A stretch of 64,000 nucleotides of DNA. Origin: Roseiarcus sp963832305 (lineage in GTDB: Bacteria; Pseudomonadota; Alphaproteobacteria; Rhizobiales; Beijerinckiaceae). The stretch is taken from positions 23,333 through 87,332 of the forward strand of contig CAWHTU010000002.1 in NCBI GenBank assembly GCA_963832305.1, in the 5' to 3' direction. The notes below the pieces were generated by a model. That model did not search any database. It was not told the origin of the DNA and saw only the letters and a list, made by a program, of their open reading frames with translations. A program made the translations under genes and the position numbers. This document shows positions 55,293 to 63,772 of the stretch, piece after piece; the first letter of the stretch is position 1; each line of letters opens with the position of its first letter.

Positions 55293-55630
55293 TTGCCCAA
55301 CGAACCCAAACAGTTTTCCGAGCGGGCGCGCATGCGCGCCGCAGGCAAAATCCACGAGGGATTGATCAAGCGGCGCGAGGCGTATTTCGATCTGCTCGTT
55401 TCCGGTTTCCGCGTCAAGCAGATCGCCAACCAGACAAAGAAGAGTTCGGCGGCGGTCCGGCGCATGATCGGCCAGGCTTTGCCGCAGCGTCAGCTCGATG
55501 GCGCTTGCCCTGAACTCATTCGCGGGCGTGACGGTCACGGGGATGTTCGAAGACAAAAAAGGTTGCGTAAAAGAGCACTCAAGCGCCTGAAATCATTGGC
55601 GCGCGTAACTTTGTGCGCGGGCTGGCCAGC
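55293..55630 (+). pseudogene. small HTH DNA-binding protein, 3' end lost
   Basis: The frame opens at a TTG (LPNEPKQFSERARMRAAGKI) and gives an Arg/Lys-rich helix followed by a helix-turn-helix-like segment, YFDLLVSGFRVKQIANQTKK, SSAAVRRMIGQALPQRQLD. Small proteins of this kind, about 110-120 residues, occur widely in Rhizobiales; I believe they are linked to mobile or phage-derived DNA but cannot prove it here. After RQLD the frame turns Arg/Lys-rich and runs without stop into the antisense of gyrA (to 55934), so the natural 3' end is missing. A near-consensus promoter lies 33 bases upstream. The ATG at 55332 is an alternative start. Confidence 0.45.
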
Positions 55631-55633
55631 GCG

Positions 55634-58366
55634 CTATTCCCCGTCGTCCTCCTCGTCTTCCGCTTCCCCGATCCGGTCGACCGAAACGACACGTTCCTGC
55701 TCGTCGGTGTCGAATACGATCACGCCTTGCGTCGCCCGTCCCGCAATGCGGATGCCGGCGACCGGCACCCGGATGAGCTGGCCGCCGTCGGTCACCAGCA
55801 TGATCTCGTCGCTGTCCGCAACCGGGAACGAGGCGACGAGCGATCCGTTGCGCTCATTGACCGCCATCGCGACGATGCCTTTGCCGCCGCGCCCGGTGAC
55901 GCGGAATTCGAACGACGAGGTGCGTTTGCCGTAGCCGTTCTCGGACAATGTGAGGATGACCTGCTCGGCGGCGCGCATCGCCTCGAACCGTTCCGGCTCG
56001 AGCGCGCCAGCCCCGTTCGCGTCGGAGCCATTTTCGACTTCCCCTTCGGGCTCTGCCGCTTCATCCGCCTGATCGCCGGCCGTGGCGCGACGCTGCTTGA
56101 GATAGGCGGCGCGCTCTGCTGGGGTCGCGTCAAAGGAGTTGAGGATCGCAAGCGAGATGACGCTGTCGCCTTTCTCAAGGGCGATTCCGCGCACGCCCAT
56201 CGAATCGCGGCCTTTAAACACCCTGACATCGTCGACTGGAAAGCGGATGCACTGGCCCCGCGCCGTGGTCAGCAGCACGTCGTCCTTGTTCGAACAGATT
56301 TGCACGTCGACGATGCGCTCGCCCTCGTCGAGCCGCATGGCGATCTTGCCCGCGCGGTTTACTTGCGCGAAGTCGGAGAGCTTGTTGCGTCGGACGGTGC
56401 CGCGGGTCGTCGCGAACATGACGTCGAGCGCCTCCCAGCTCGCTTCGTCCTCCGGCAGCGGCATGATGGTGGTGATGCGCTCGCCGTTCTCGAGCGGCAG
56501 CAGATTGATCAGCGCCTTGCCGCGCGACTGCGGCGTCGCGAGCGGCAGCCGCCAGACCTTTTCCTTGTAGACCTGTCCCGTCGACGAGAAGAACAGCACC
56601 GGCTGATGGGTCGACGCGACGAACAGACGGGCGACGAAATCCTCTTCGCGCGTCGCCATGGCCCCGCGCCCTTTGCCGCCGCGCCGCTGGGCGCGGTAGG
56701 TCGAGAGCGGCGCGCGCTTGATGTAGCCGCCGTGGCTCACCAGCACCACCATGTCCTCGCGCTGGATGAGGTCCTCGTCCTCCATGTCGGCGTCGCTGTC
56801 GAGAATTTCGGTACGGCGCGGGGTGGCGAAATTGGTCTTCGCCTTCACAAGCTCGTCGCGGATGATGCCTATCAGGCGCACGCGCGAGCTCAATATATCG
56901 AGATAGTCGGCGATTTCCGCCGCCAGACGGTTGAGCGCCTCGGCGATCTCGTCGCGGCCGAGCGCAGTCAGGCGCGCCAGGCGCAGTTCAAGGATTGCTC
57001 GCGCCTGCTGTTCCGAGAGTCGGATGGCGCCCTCAGGGTCCAGCGCGTGGCGCGGATCGGCGATCAGCGTGATTAGGGGCGCCATGTCGCGCGCCGGCCA
57101 CAACCGCTCCATCAGCGCCGCGCGCGCTGCGCCCGAATCGGGCGAAGTGCGGATGAGGCGGATCACCTCGTCAATGTTAGCGACCGCGATCGCCAGTCCC
57201 ACCTGCATATGGGCGTTGTCGCGCGCTTTGGTGAGCAGATGCTTGGTCCGTCGGGTGACCACTTCCTCGCGGAAATCGAGAAAGGCGCGCAGCATGTCAG
57301 CGAGCGTCAGCGTCTCCGGCCGGCCGCCGTTCAGCGCGATCATATTGGCGCCGAAGCTCGATTGCAGAGCGGTGAAGCGCCAGAGCTGGTTGAGGACCAC
57401 GTCGGCGACCGCGTCGCGCCTGAGCTCGATGACGATGCGCATGCCCTCGCGGTCGGATTCATCGCGAAGATCGGCGATGCCCTCGATCCGCTTTTCACGC
57501 ACGAGCTCGGCAATCCGCTCGATCAGCGTCGCCTTGTTGACCTGGTAGGGAATCTCGCTGACGATCAGCGCCTCGCGATCCTTGCGTAGCTCTTCGACCG
57601 CGACCTTGGCGCGCATGATGACCGAGCCGCGGCCGGTTGCGTAAGCGGCGCGGATGCCCGCTCGCCCGAGGATCGACCCGCCGGTCGGGAAGTCAGGTCC
57701 CGGAATATGTTCGAGCAATTCGTCGAGTGTGATGTCGGGCTTGTCCATGAAAGCAAGAAGGGCGTCGATCGTCTCACCGAGATTGTGCGGCGGGATATTG
57801 GTGGCCATGCCGACCGCGATTCCGCCTGCGCCGTTGACGAGCAGATTGGGAAACCGGGCAGGCAGGACAACCGGCTCGGTTTCCTTCTCGTCGTAGTTGG
57901 GCTTGAAGTCGGCGGTGTCCTTGTCGAGGTCGTCGAGCATCAACATCGCGACGGGCGCAAGACGCGCCTCGGTGTAGCGCTGCGCTGCGGGCGGATCGCC
58001 GTCGACCGAGCCGAAATTGCCCTGGCCGTCGATGAGCGGCGCGCGCATCGAGAAGTCCTGCGCCATGCGCACGAGCGCGTCATAGACCGCCAGCTCGCCG
58101 TGCGGATGATATTTGCCGATGACGTCGCCGACCGTCCGCGCCGACTTGTTGTATGGACGCTCGGGGGTGAAATTGAGCTCGTGCATCGCGTACAGGATGC
58201 GCCGGTGGACCGGTTTCAGACCGTCGCGAACATCGGGCAGGGCGCGGCTCACGATCACGCTCATCGCGTAATCGAGATAGCTGCGTTTCATTTCGTCGAG
58301 GATCGAGACGGGTTTGATGTCGGCCGGCCCGCCGGGGGCAGGCCGTTCGTCAAGAGTGTCGGGCAA
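55634..58366 (-). CDS. gyrA: DNA gyrase subunit A
   Basis: The 910-residue cleavage and wrapping subunit of gyrase, which with GyrB introduces negative supercoils. The breakage domain includes YAMSVIVSRALPDVRDGLKP and VHRRILYAMHEL, and the catalytic Tyr in AAQRYTEARLAPVAM. The C-terminal beta-pinwheel carries the GyrA box-like QRRGGKGRGAM. The quinolone-determining stretch reads IGKYHPHGELAVYDALVRMA: by E. coli numbering Glu82 and Leu83 replace the usual Asp82 and Ser83, the latter being a classical resistance change. An acidic linker insert of about 30 residues (AEPEGEVENGSDANG) lies in the tail. The likely start is a TTG. Confidence 0.96.
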   Translation of the reverse strand: MPDTLDERPAPGGPADIKPVSILDEMKRSYLDYAMSVIVSRALPDVRDGLKPVHRRILYAMHELNFTPERPYNKSARTVGDVIGKYHPHGELAVYDALVRMAQDFSMRAPLIDGQGNFGSVDGDPPAAQRYTEARLAPVAMLMLDDLDKDTADFKPNYDEKETEPVVLPARFPNLLVNGAGGIAVGMATNIPPHNLGETIDALLAFMDKPDITLDELLEHIPGPDFPTGGSILGRAGIRAAYATGRGSVIMRAKVAVEELRKDREALIVSEIPYQVNKATLIERIAELVREKRIEGIADLRDESDREGMRIVIELRRDAVADVVLNQLWRFTALQSSFGANMIALNGGRPETLTLADMLRAFLDFREEVVTRRTKHLLTKARDNAHMQVGLAIAVANIDEVIRLIRTSPDSGAARAALMERLWPARDMAPLITLIADPRHALDPEGAIRLSEQQARAILELRLARLTALGRDEIAEALNRLAAEIADYLDILSSRVRLIGIIRDELVKAKTNFATPRRTEILDSDADMEDEDLIQREDMVVLVSHGGYIKRAPLSTYRAQRRGGKGRGAMATREEDFVARLFVASTHQPVLFFSSTGQVYKEKVWRLPLATPQSRGKALINLLPLENGERITTIMPLPEDEASWEALDVMFATTRGTVRRNKLSDFAQVNRAGKIAMRLDEGERIVDVQICSNKDDVLLTTARGQCIRFPVDDVRVFKGRDSMGVRGIALEKGDSVISLAILNSFDATPAERAAYLKQRRATAGDQADEAAEPEGEVENGSDANGAGALEPERFEAMRAAEQVILTLSENGYGKRTSSFEFRVTGRGGKGIVAMAVNERNGSLVASFPVADSDEIMLVTDGGQLIRVPVAGIRIAGRATQGVIVFDTDEQERVVSVDRIGEAEDEEDDGE

Positions 58367-58579
58367 CGGGAAGGGATCCTTAACGCAATTTGCGTCGCCG
58401 GGGTTTAGCCGATTTCAACGCCGCGCGCCATAGCTGCACGGTCGCAGTGCGCCAATATATTCTGTGGATATTTCAATATGTTATCGAATTAGACAGCGCC
58501 AAGCGGCCATGGCCGCGCCAGGGGTCTTGACGCGACGCGGCAGGCCGGAAAGACCGTCCAGGCAGAGGGGAACGCGTCT

Positions 58580-59206
58580 ATGCCGGTCGATTTTCTGAAA
58601 ACGGCCTTTGTCACTCTCCTGGTGACGCTCGATCCGCCCGGACTGGCGCCGGTTTTCGTCGGCCTGACGCTCGGCATGACAGGCGCCGCCAGGCGCGAGG
58701 TCGCGTTGCGCGCTTGCCTTATCGCCTTTGCCATTCTCGCGGCGTTCGCGGTTGGCGGCAGAACGGTTCTGGAGGCGCTCGGGATCACGATTCCCGCCTT
58801 CCGGGTCGCCGGTGGGCTGCTGCTGTTCTATGTCGCCTTCGATATGCTGTTCGCCCTGCGCGGGGAGCGCAAGCGCGAGATCGCGAGCGACGCGGTGACG
58901 GTCGACCATATCCGCAACGTCGCGGCCTTCCCGCTCGCGATCCCGCTGATGGCTGGCCCAGGCGCGATCACCGCGACGATGCTGCTCGCCGGCCGCGCGG
59001 GCGGCGATTTGGGAGCGCTCGCCAGTCTTATGGCGGTCGCGGCGGCAGCAATTGCGATTTGCTTCGCAACGTTTCTCCTCGCCGAGCGCGTCGTGCGGCT
59101 CCTCGGCGTGACCGGCAATGTCGTGCTGACCCGCATGTTCGGCCTCGTGCTGGCGGCGCTGGCGGTGCAATTCGTCATCGACGGGGTCGGCGCAATCGGC
59201 AAGTGA
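58580..59206 (+). CDS. MarC family integral membrane protein
   Basis: A 208-residue protein with six membrane helices. Family blocks are FVTLLVTLDPPGLAPVFVGL, FRVAGGLLLFYVAFDMLF, VAAFPLAIPLMAGPGAITAT and VLTRMFGLVLAALAVQFVID. MarC proteins were once linked to multiple antibiotic resistance but their function is unproven. The neighbour gyrA is divergent, as in other Hyphomicrobiales, where marC, gyrA and coaD cluster. Confidence 0.9.
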   Translation: MPVDFLKTAFVTLLVTLDPPGLAPVFVGLTLGMTGAARREVALRACLIAFAILAAFAVGGRTVLEALGITIPAFRVAGGLLLFYVAFDMLFALRGERKREIASDAVTVDHIRNVAAFPLAIPLMAGPGAITATMLLAGRAGGDLGALASLMAVAAAAIAICFATFLLAERVVRLLGVTGNVVLTRMFGLVLAALAVQFVIDGVGAIGK

Positions 59207-59298
59207 AGGAATCCGGCGCGTTGACAGGCCTGCGAATCCGAGGCCAATCCTCGAGAGTAATCCCGCGCTTCTCGCTCGCCTTGCCAGAGAGGGTTTCG

Positions 59299-59667
59299 AT
59301 GACAATCGCCATCTGGTGCATATTGATCGCCGCGACACTTCCCTACGTCGCCTTTGGTTTCGTCAAGGGCATCGAGCCAAACCAGCCGCGCTATCACGTC
59401 GGCGACCTCGTTGGGCGGTCGGCGCGCGCGTATGGCGCCCATCTCAATGGTCTCGAGACCTTTCCGTGGTTCGCAGTCACGGTGATCGTGGCGCATATGA
59501 TCGGGGGACCAAGCCGGATCGTCGACATCCTGGCGGTCGTATACATCGTGCTGCGCATCGGCCATATGGCGGCGTATATCACCGGCCGGCAACCTCTGCG
59601 CTCTGCCGCTTTCACCGCGGCTCAGTTCGTCGCCCTCGCGATCTTCATCACGCCGCTGTTTCGCTGA
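59299..59667 (+). CDS. MAPEG family membrane protein
   Basis: A 122-residue four-helix membrane protein of the MAPEG superfamily (membrane-associated eicosanoid and glutathione enzymes). The signature region is ARAYGAHLNGLETFPWFAVT, with the conserved Asn-x-x-Glu that contacts glutathione in relatives, and YIVLRIGHMAAYITGRQPLR near the end. Bacterial members may be glutathione transferases, but catalysis is not shown. It follows marC by 92 bases on the same strand. The start was chosen as the ATG after AGAGGG at the beginning of the first helix. Confidence 0.85.
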   Translation: MTIAIWCILIAATLPYVAFGFVKGIEPNQPRYHVGDLVGRSARAYGAHLNGLETFPWFAVTVIVAHMIGGPSRIVDILAVVYIVLRIGHMAAYITGRQPLRSAAFTAAQFVALAIFITPLFR

Positions 59668-59855
59668 CGTTGGAAGGCCGAGGCGCCGGTCGACCGCTTC
59701 GGCTCAGTAGCTCGCCGAGAAACGAACGATGCAGCGAGGCATCACGTCCTTTACGAGGCGTGCAATCTGGTTATCGGGACCGAGGTTTTGGCCCGTCCGA
59801 AAGAACAGATCGCCTCCTGGACGACTGTTGCTATCGAGACGCGCTAGAAAAATCG

Positions 59856-60521
59856 TCAGCCGAGCGCCGGCGCAAGGCGATTCTGCGGGCGCTTGCGTCT
59901 CGCGAGGCGGGCCAGCCCTACGAAGCCTACGCCCAGCATCGCCCAGGTCGACGGTTCTGGAATCGCCGCAAACTCGAAGTCGCTCGAGCCGGTCGTGAAT
60001 ACGACGCTGCCAAACTTTTCCGGCGTCAGAAAAGAGATGAGGTAGCCCGGATCCTGTGTATTGTTGGTGCCGCTGAAGTTCGAATAGAGGTCCGAGGCGA
60101 GAACCTGGCCGATGAGCGAGCCCGTCCCGTTCGGGCCAGTATAAAACGACACGGTGTTCGTCGCGGCGGGATTGTTGTCGTTGGGCGAGCCCCAAACAAT
60201 GGTCAGATGGTCGCCCGACGTGTTGAACGTCACTTGGCCGCCCTCGATGTTCCACCAAGGGTGGGTCGTATCGCCGAGGCCGTACGGATCCCAGCCTGGG
60301 TTACCAAATTCGGGGGGATTCGGTGGAATTGCACTGACCTGGCCAATTTGAATCTGCGACGTGCCAGTCCCAACGCCGGGCTGGGCAAAGTCCGGCCCGG
60401 CGGGGTTGACGCGACCGAAGTCGCTGACCGTTATGCCGTCAATTACGGCAGTCGCCGCGGACGCCGCCGAAGCCGATAGGATCGCCGCCGCCCCTACGAC
60501 ACTTAGAACAATCTTGGTCAT
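59856..60521 (-). CDS. PEP-CTERM sorted exported protein
   Basis: A 221-residue exported protein with an N-terminal signal peptide (MTKIVLSVVGAAAILSASAA, cut after ASA) and a C-terminal PEP-CTERM tail: IPEPSTWAMLGVGFVGLARL and a basic cluster ARRKRPQ. The central domain is rich in Asn, Gly, Thr and Pro with beta-strand character. PEP-CTERM tails are cut by exosortase and usually mark exopolysaccharide-linked surface proteins. No exosortase gene is here. It has its own good promoter. Confidence 0.9.
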   Translation of the reverse strand: MTKIVLSVVGAAAILSASAASAATAVIDGITVSDFGRVNPAGPDFAQPGVGTGTSQIQIGQVSAIPPNPPEFGNPGWDPYGLGDTTHPWWNIEGGQVTFNTSGDHLTIVWGSPNDNNPAATNTVSFYTGPNGTGSLIGQVLASDLYSNFSGTNNTQDPGYLISFLTPEKFGSVVFTTGSSDFEFAAIPEPSTWAMLGVGFVGLARLARRKRPQNRLAPALG

Positions 60522-60558
60522 TTACTCGATCCTATCGCTACCACTACATTACGATGGA

Positions 60559-60587
60559 CAATTAGCACATGTGAAAACATCGGTCAA
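60559..60587 (-). promoter_or_regulatory. promoter of the PEP-CTERM gene
   Basis: On the minus strand: TTGACC, 17 bases, TAATTG, in an AT-rich tract about 38 bases before the ATG. Confidence 0.5.
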
Positions 60588-60778
60588 ACTTACATCAAAT
60601 TGTCGGTTAATCGGGGTGCGCGCCGCGCGCGACCAACGCGCGGTCTTTTGCGCTAAGCCGCCGCTAGGCGAACCTACGGGTCCGAGGCCAACTTAGGCGC
60701 TCTGGCTTCCCGCTCATAAAAGGACGTAAGATTGCCGCCCCAGTCTCATATGTGTCCGATCGCCGCAGGGGCAGCCGT

Positions 60779-61531
60779 TCAGCGCCCGCCCGCGACGTCG
60801 AGGAGCGCGCCGGTCACATAGGACGCCGCGTCGCTGATCAGCCAAATCGCCGCCTCAGCGATCTCCTCGGCTGCGCCGGGACGCCCGAGCGGGGCGGTCG
60901 CGCCAAGGACACGCGCCCGGTCGGGCTCGCCGCCGCTCGCGTGGATTTCCGTGTCGATGAGACCTGGCCGGATAGCGTTGACCCTGACCCCCTCCGGCCC
61001 CAGCTCCTTTGAAAGGCCCAGCGTCAGGGTGTCGATCCCGCCCTTCGATGCGGCGTAGTCGATATAGAGGTTCGGCGAGCCTAGGCGCGCGGCGGCCGAC
61101 GACATCAGCACGATCGATCCGCCAGCCCCGCCGAGCGACTTCGACATTCGCCGCGCTGCTTCGCGGGCCGTGAGAAAGGCGCCCAGCGTGTTGACCTCGA
61201 AGATATGCCGCATCCGCTCGGCGCTCATGTCGACAAGCCTGGCCGTCGGCGCGATGATGCCGGCATTAGCGATGACGGCGGTCAGGGGTCCTAGCGCCTT
61301 GGTCGCCGAGTCGAATATCGCGACCGCATCCGCCTCGACGGCGACGTCGCCCTTCAACGCGACCGCGCGGCCGCCGCCCTTGGCGATCTTCTCGACGACG
61401 GCGTCGGCCGCTTTCGCGTCCTCGCGATAGTTGACGCCGATCGACCAGCCGTTCCTGGCCGCGAGCAGCGCGCAGGCGCGGCCGATGCCGCGCGAGGCGC
61501 CGGTCACGAGAAGAACTTTTTCGGGCATCAT
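60779..61531 (-). CDS. short-chain dehydrogenase/reductase (SDR)
   Basis: A 250-residue classical SDR. Cofactor motif TGASRGIG at the N-terminus, NAGII after strand four, catalytic Ser in LMSSAAARLGSPN and Y-x-x-x-K in YIDYAASKGGIDTL. The C-terminal ASYVTGALLDVAGG is typical of glucose-1-dehydrogenase/FabG-like enzymes. An Arg-free but Asn/Tyr/Arg loop after strand two (VNYREDAKAA) suggests NADP. Substrate unknown. It is followed after 30 bases upstream by the glutathione peroxidase gene on the same strand, so they may be cotranscribed. Confidence 0.9.
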   Translation of the reverse strand: MMPEKVLLVTGASRGIGRACALLAARNGWSIGVNYREDAKAADAVVEKIAKGGGRAVALKGDVAVEADAVAIFDSATKALGPLTAVIANAGIIAPTARLVDMSAERMRHIFEVNTLGAFLTAREAARRMSKSLGGAGGSIVLMSSAAARLGSPNLYIDYAASKGGIDTLTLGLSKELGPEGVRVNAIRPGLIDTEIHASGGEPDRARVLGATAPLGRPGAAEEIAEAAIWLISDAASYVTGALLDVAGGR

Positions 61532-61561
61532 GAACCTCGTTCGAGGGCGCCGGCCATCGCG

Positions 61562-62044
61562 TCAGGCGAGCGCAGCCTCGATGTCGGCGACGAGCGATTC
61601 CGGCCTGTCGGTCGGTGCATAGCGCCGCACGAGGCGGCGCTGCCGGTCGACCAGGAACTTGGTGAAATTCCACTTGATCGCTTGGGTGCCCAGAAGGCCC
61701 GGCGCTTCCTGCTTCAGCGCCTTGAACAGCGGATGGGCGTTCAAGCCGTTGACCTCGGTCTTGGTGAACATCGGGAAGGTCACCTCGTAATTATCGGTGC
61801 AAAAATTCCGGATCGTGCTTTCGTCGCCAGGCTCCTGATGGCCGAACTGGTCGCAGGGGAATCCCATGACGGCGAAGCCTCGGTCGGAAAACCGCCGGTG
61901 CAGCGCCTCCAGCCCAGCGTATTGCGGCGTGAATCCGCATTTGCTGGCGACATTGACGATGAGGAGCGTCCGACCGTCAAAATCGGCGAGCGCCGCGGGT
62001 CTGCCGTCAATGGTCTTCAATGCGATGTCGGCGGGGAGGGGCAT
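61562..62044 (-). CDS. glutathione peroxidase (Cys type)
   Basis: A 160-residue thiol peroxidase of the GPx family, reducing peroxides with thioredoxin or glutathione. The peroxidatic Cys is in LLIVNVASKCGFTPQYAGLE, with the catalytic Gln/Trp region QFGHQEPG and IKWNFTKFLVDRQ. FCTDNYEVTFPMF holds the resolving Cys usual for thioredoxin-dependent members. No selenocysteine codon is used. It lies between the SDR and the DoxD/DoxA fusion gene. Confidence 0.9.
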   Translation of the reverse strand: MPLPADIALKTIDGRPAALADFDGRTLLIVNVASKCGFTPQYAGLEALHRRFSDRGFAVMGFPCDQFGHQEPGDESTIRNFCTDNYEVTFPMFTKTEVNGLNAHPLFKALKQEAPGLLGTQAIKWNFTKFLVDRQRRLVRRYAPTDRPESLVADIEAALA

Positions 62045-62096
62045 TGGGAGCTTTCAATGAACGCACGCAAAATGGAGCAGGTGTGGTCTTCGAGCC

Positions 62097-63179
62097 TCAA
62101 GACACGATTAGGGTGGCGGCGAAAGTCTTGCCATCCACGTCGGTGACGCGCAACTGAGCGCCGGAGCGCGCCGCCGCTGCGTCCGCCGTCGGGGGTAGGG
62201 TGACGACCGCGCTGGCGCCCATCCCGGCCTCCAGCCCGTAAGGCCCCGGCTGGAACCGGTTGTAGCGGAAATCGTTGACGATCGCCGAAGCGGGAAGAGC
62301 CGATAGCGCTTTCCAGTCCCAGGTTACGAGCGCTTTACCGTCGGGGCCCACGACCTCGACCTTCATCACATGCGCCGGCACAGCCGGCGTGCCCCCGTCG
62401 AGCGCAATGGCGAAGCGAACGCCGCCGTCGCTCAAGATCGTTGCGTCGAACAGCGAGAGATGGTGCGCCGCGGCGCTGACCGGCCCGCCGTGATAGGGCG
62501 TGAGGACGGAGCCCCGATAGTAACTGTAGAGGCTGACGTCAAACGCGAGAACGAAAACGAGGATCCCGAGCGCGAGACCGCGAAAGCCATTGTCGCTCAG
62601 CGGCAGCTTCAGGCTACCGCCGCACCAGCGGAACCAGGCCCGCCGGGCGAGTGCGGGATTGCGGCTGAGCCATGCGTTGTCGAGCGAATAGGCCGCGCCG
62701 CCGGCGAGCAACAGCGTCGCGCCCATCGCGGCGTTGCAGGAGGCCATCGTCCATTCGTCGATGCATGTGCCCCCCTGCCAGCCGAACAGCAGCATCAGGG
62801 AGACCGACAGTCCGATGGACAGAAGCGCCGCCAGCCGCGTTAGGAGGCCTGCCATCAGCGCGAAACCAACGACGAGCTCGACGGCGCTGAACAGGACGAT
62901 CGCGGCATACAAGAGCCAGAAATGATGGAGCAGAAAGCCGAGCACTCGATCGAGGCCGAAAAGCGCGCCCGGGATCGCCGTCTGGAGCTTGTTCGCCATC
63001 CACGAATGCGCCTCAGGATCGAGTTTCGAGGGATCGTAGATGAAGCGCCGCGACCCGCCGCCCCAGTAGATGAAGCCCTGGATGACGCGGACTGAGAGCA
63101 TGGCGATCGCAGCGGCGCGCCAGTCATCGCTTCCGACGGCCGACACTCTCACCGCCTCGCTTGCGCTGCGCGCCGTCAA
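62097..63179 (-). CDS. DoxD/DoxA fusion (thiosulfate:quinone oxidoreductase-like)
   Basis: A 360-residue membrane protein. The first two thirds form a DoxD-type domain: SVRVIQGFIYWGGGSRRFIY, AIVLFSAVELVVGFALMAGL and LLFGWQGGTCIDEWTMASCN, with about six helices. The last third resembles DoxA, with an Ig-like segment VMKVEVVGPDGKALVTWDWK. In Acidianus, DoxD and DoxA are the two subunits of thiosulfate:quinone oxidoreductase; in bacteria they are commonly fused as here. Thiosulfate oxidation is therefore inferred but untested, and no sox genes adjoin. The start is a TTG with GGGAGG at ideal distance. Confidence 0.82.
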   Translation of the reverse strand: MTARSASEAVRVSAVGSDDWRAAAIAMLSVRVIQGFIYWGGGSRRFIYDPSKLDPEAHSWMANKLQTAIPGALFGLDRVLGFLLHHFWLLYAAIVLFSAVELVVGFALMAGLLTRLAALLSIGLSVSLMLLFGWQGGTCIDEWTMASCNAAMGATLLLAGGAAYSLDNAWLSRNPALARRAWFRWCGGSLKLPLSDNGFRGLALGILVFVLAFDVSLYSYYRGSVLTPYHGGPVSAAAHHLSLFDATILSDGGVRFAIALDGGTPAVPAHVMKVEVVGPDGKALVTWDWKALSALPASAIVNDFRYNRFQPGPYGLEAGMGASAVVTLPPTADAAAARSGAQLRVTDVDGKTFAATLIVS

Positions 63180-63321
63180 AGTGAGCCTCCCTTGTCCTGG
63201 TGCTTAGCCGCCCGGCGCGATTCGTGATGTCCGTTTACTGTGTTGATTCGAATGTCGGCAAGGGACGTTGCACGGTTGTCTATTTTCATTCACTTCTATC
63301 GGGTCAGAAGTGGAGGAGACG

Positions 63322-63543
63322 ATGAAAAGTCTTGCGATTAAGCTGATTGGAGTCGTAGTTATTTCCGCTGCTCTCTCCTCGACGATCACGCCGGCGTTCG
63401 CGTTGGGCGGCTGCGGTCCGAACCACCATCGCAACGGGTGGGGCCAGTGCGTTTGGGGGGGGCAAAATGAGGATTGGTGCCTGAGAAAAACCGGCCATCC
63501 GGCCACGCGCATGCCCAATGGGACGTTGCGCTGCTTTCGATGA
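63322..63543 (+). CDS. small secreted Cys-containing protein
   Basis: A 73-residue protein with a strong ribosome site (GGAGGAGACG before ATG). The signal peptide is MKSLAIKLIGVVVISAALSS followed by TITPAFA, and the mature part of about 46 residues has four cysteines (GGCGPN, GQCVWGG, DWCLRK, LRCFR) and many Gly, Asn and Arg. Two disulfides are likely in the periplasm. It resembles the widespread small alphaproteobacterial proteins with a GCG..N prefix, of unknown function. It is divergent from the DoxDA gene. Confidence 0.7.
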   Translation: MKSLAIKLIGVVVISAALSSTITPAFALGGCGPNHHRNGWGQCVWGGQNEDWCLRKTGHPATRMPNGTLRCFR

Positions 63544-63772
63544 GGCGCTCGCCTTCGCTGACGCGGCCGCCCCCTCTACGAGCGCCTCTCGGGATCGAGC
63601 TTCTACGGGCTGCGGATGAAGCCCCGCACCCGCCGCCGGTTGGATGTAGGCGGCCACGGCACGGACGGAGAGGATGCGGATCGCCGTCGATTGACAGTTC
63701 GGACTCCGGTGGCCGACGCGCGCAGCCCGGAATTTGCGTCGAAACTCGGTCTCTCTTTCAGGGATCTTCGTT

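Noticed and set aside
55212..55556. 114-codon minus frame opposite the HTH frame
   Set aside because: No domain or ribosome site; the plus strand has a near-consensus promoter and an HTH-like peptide.
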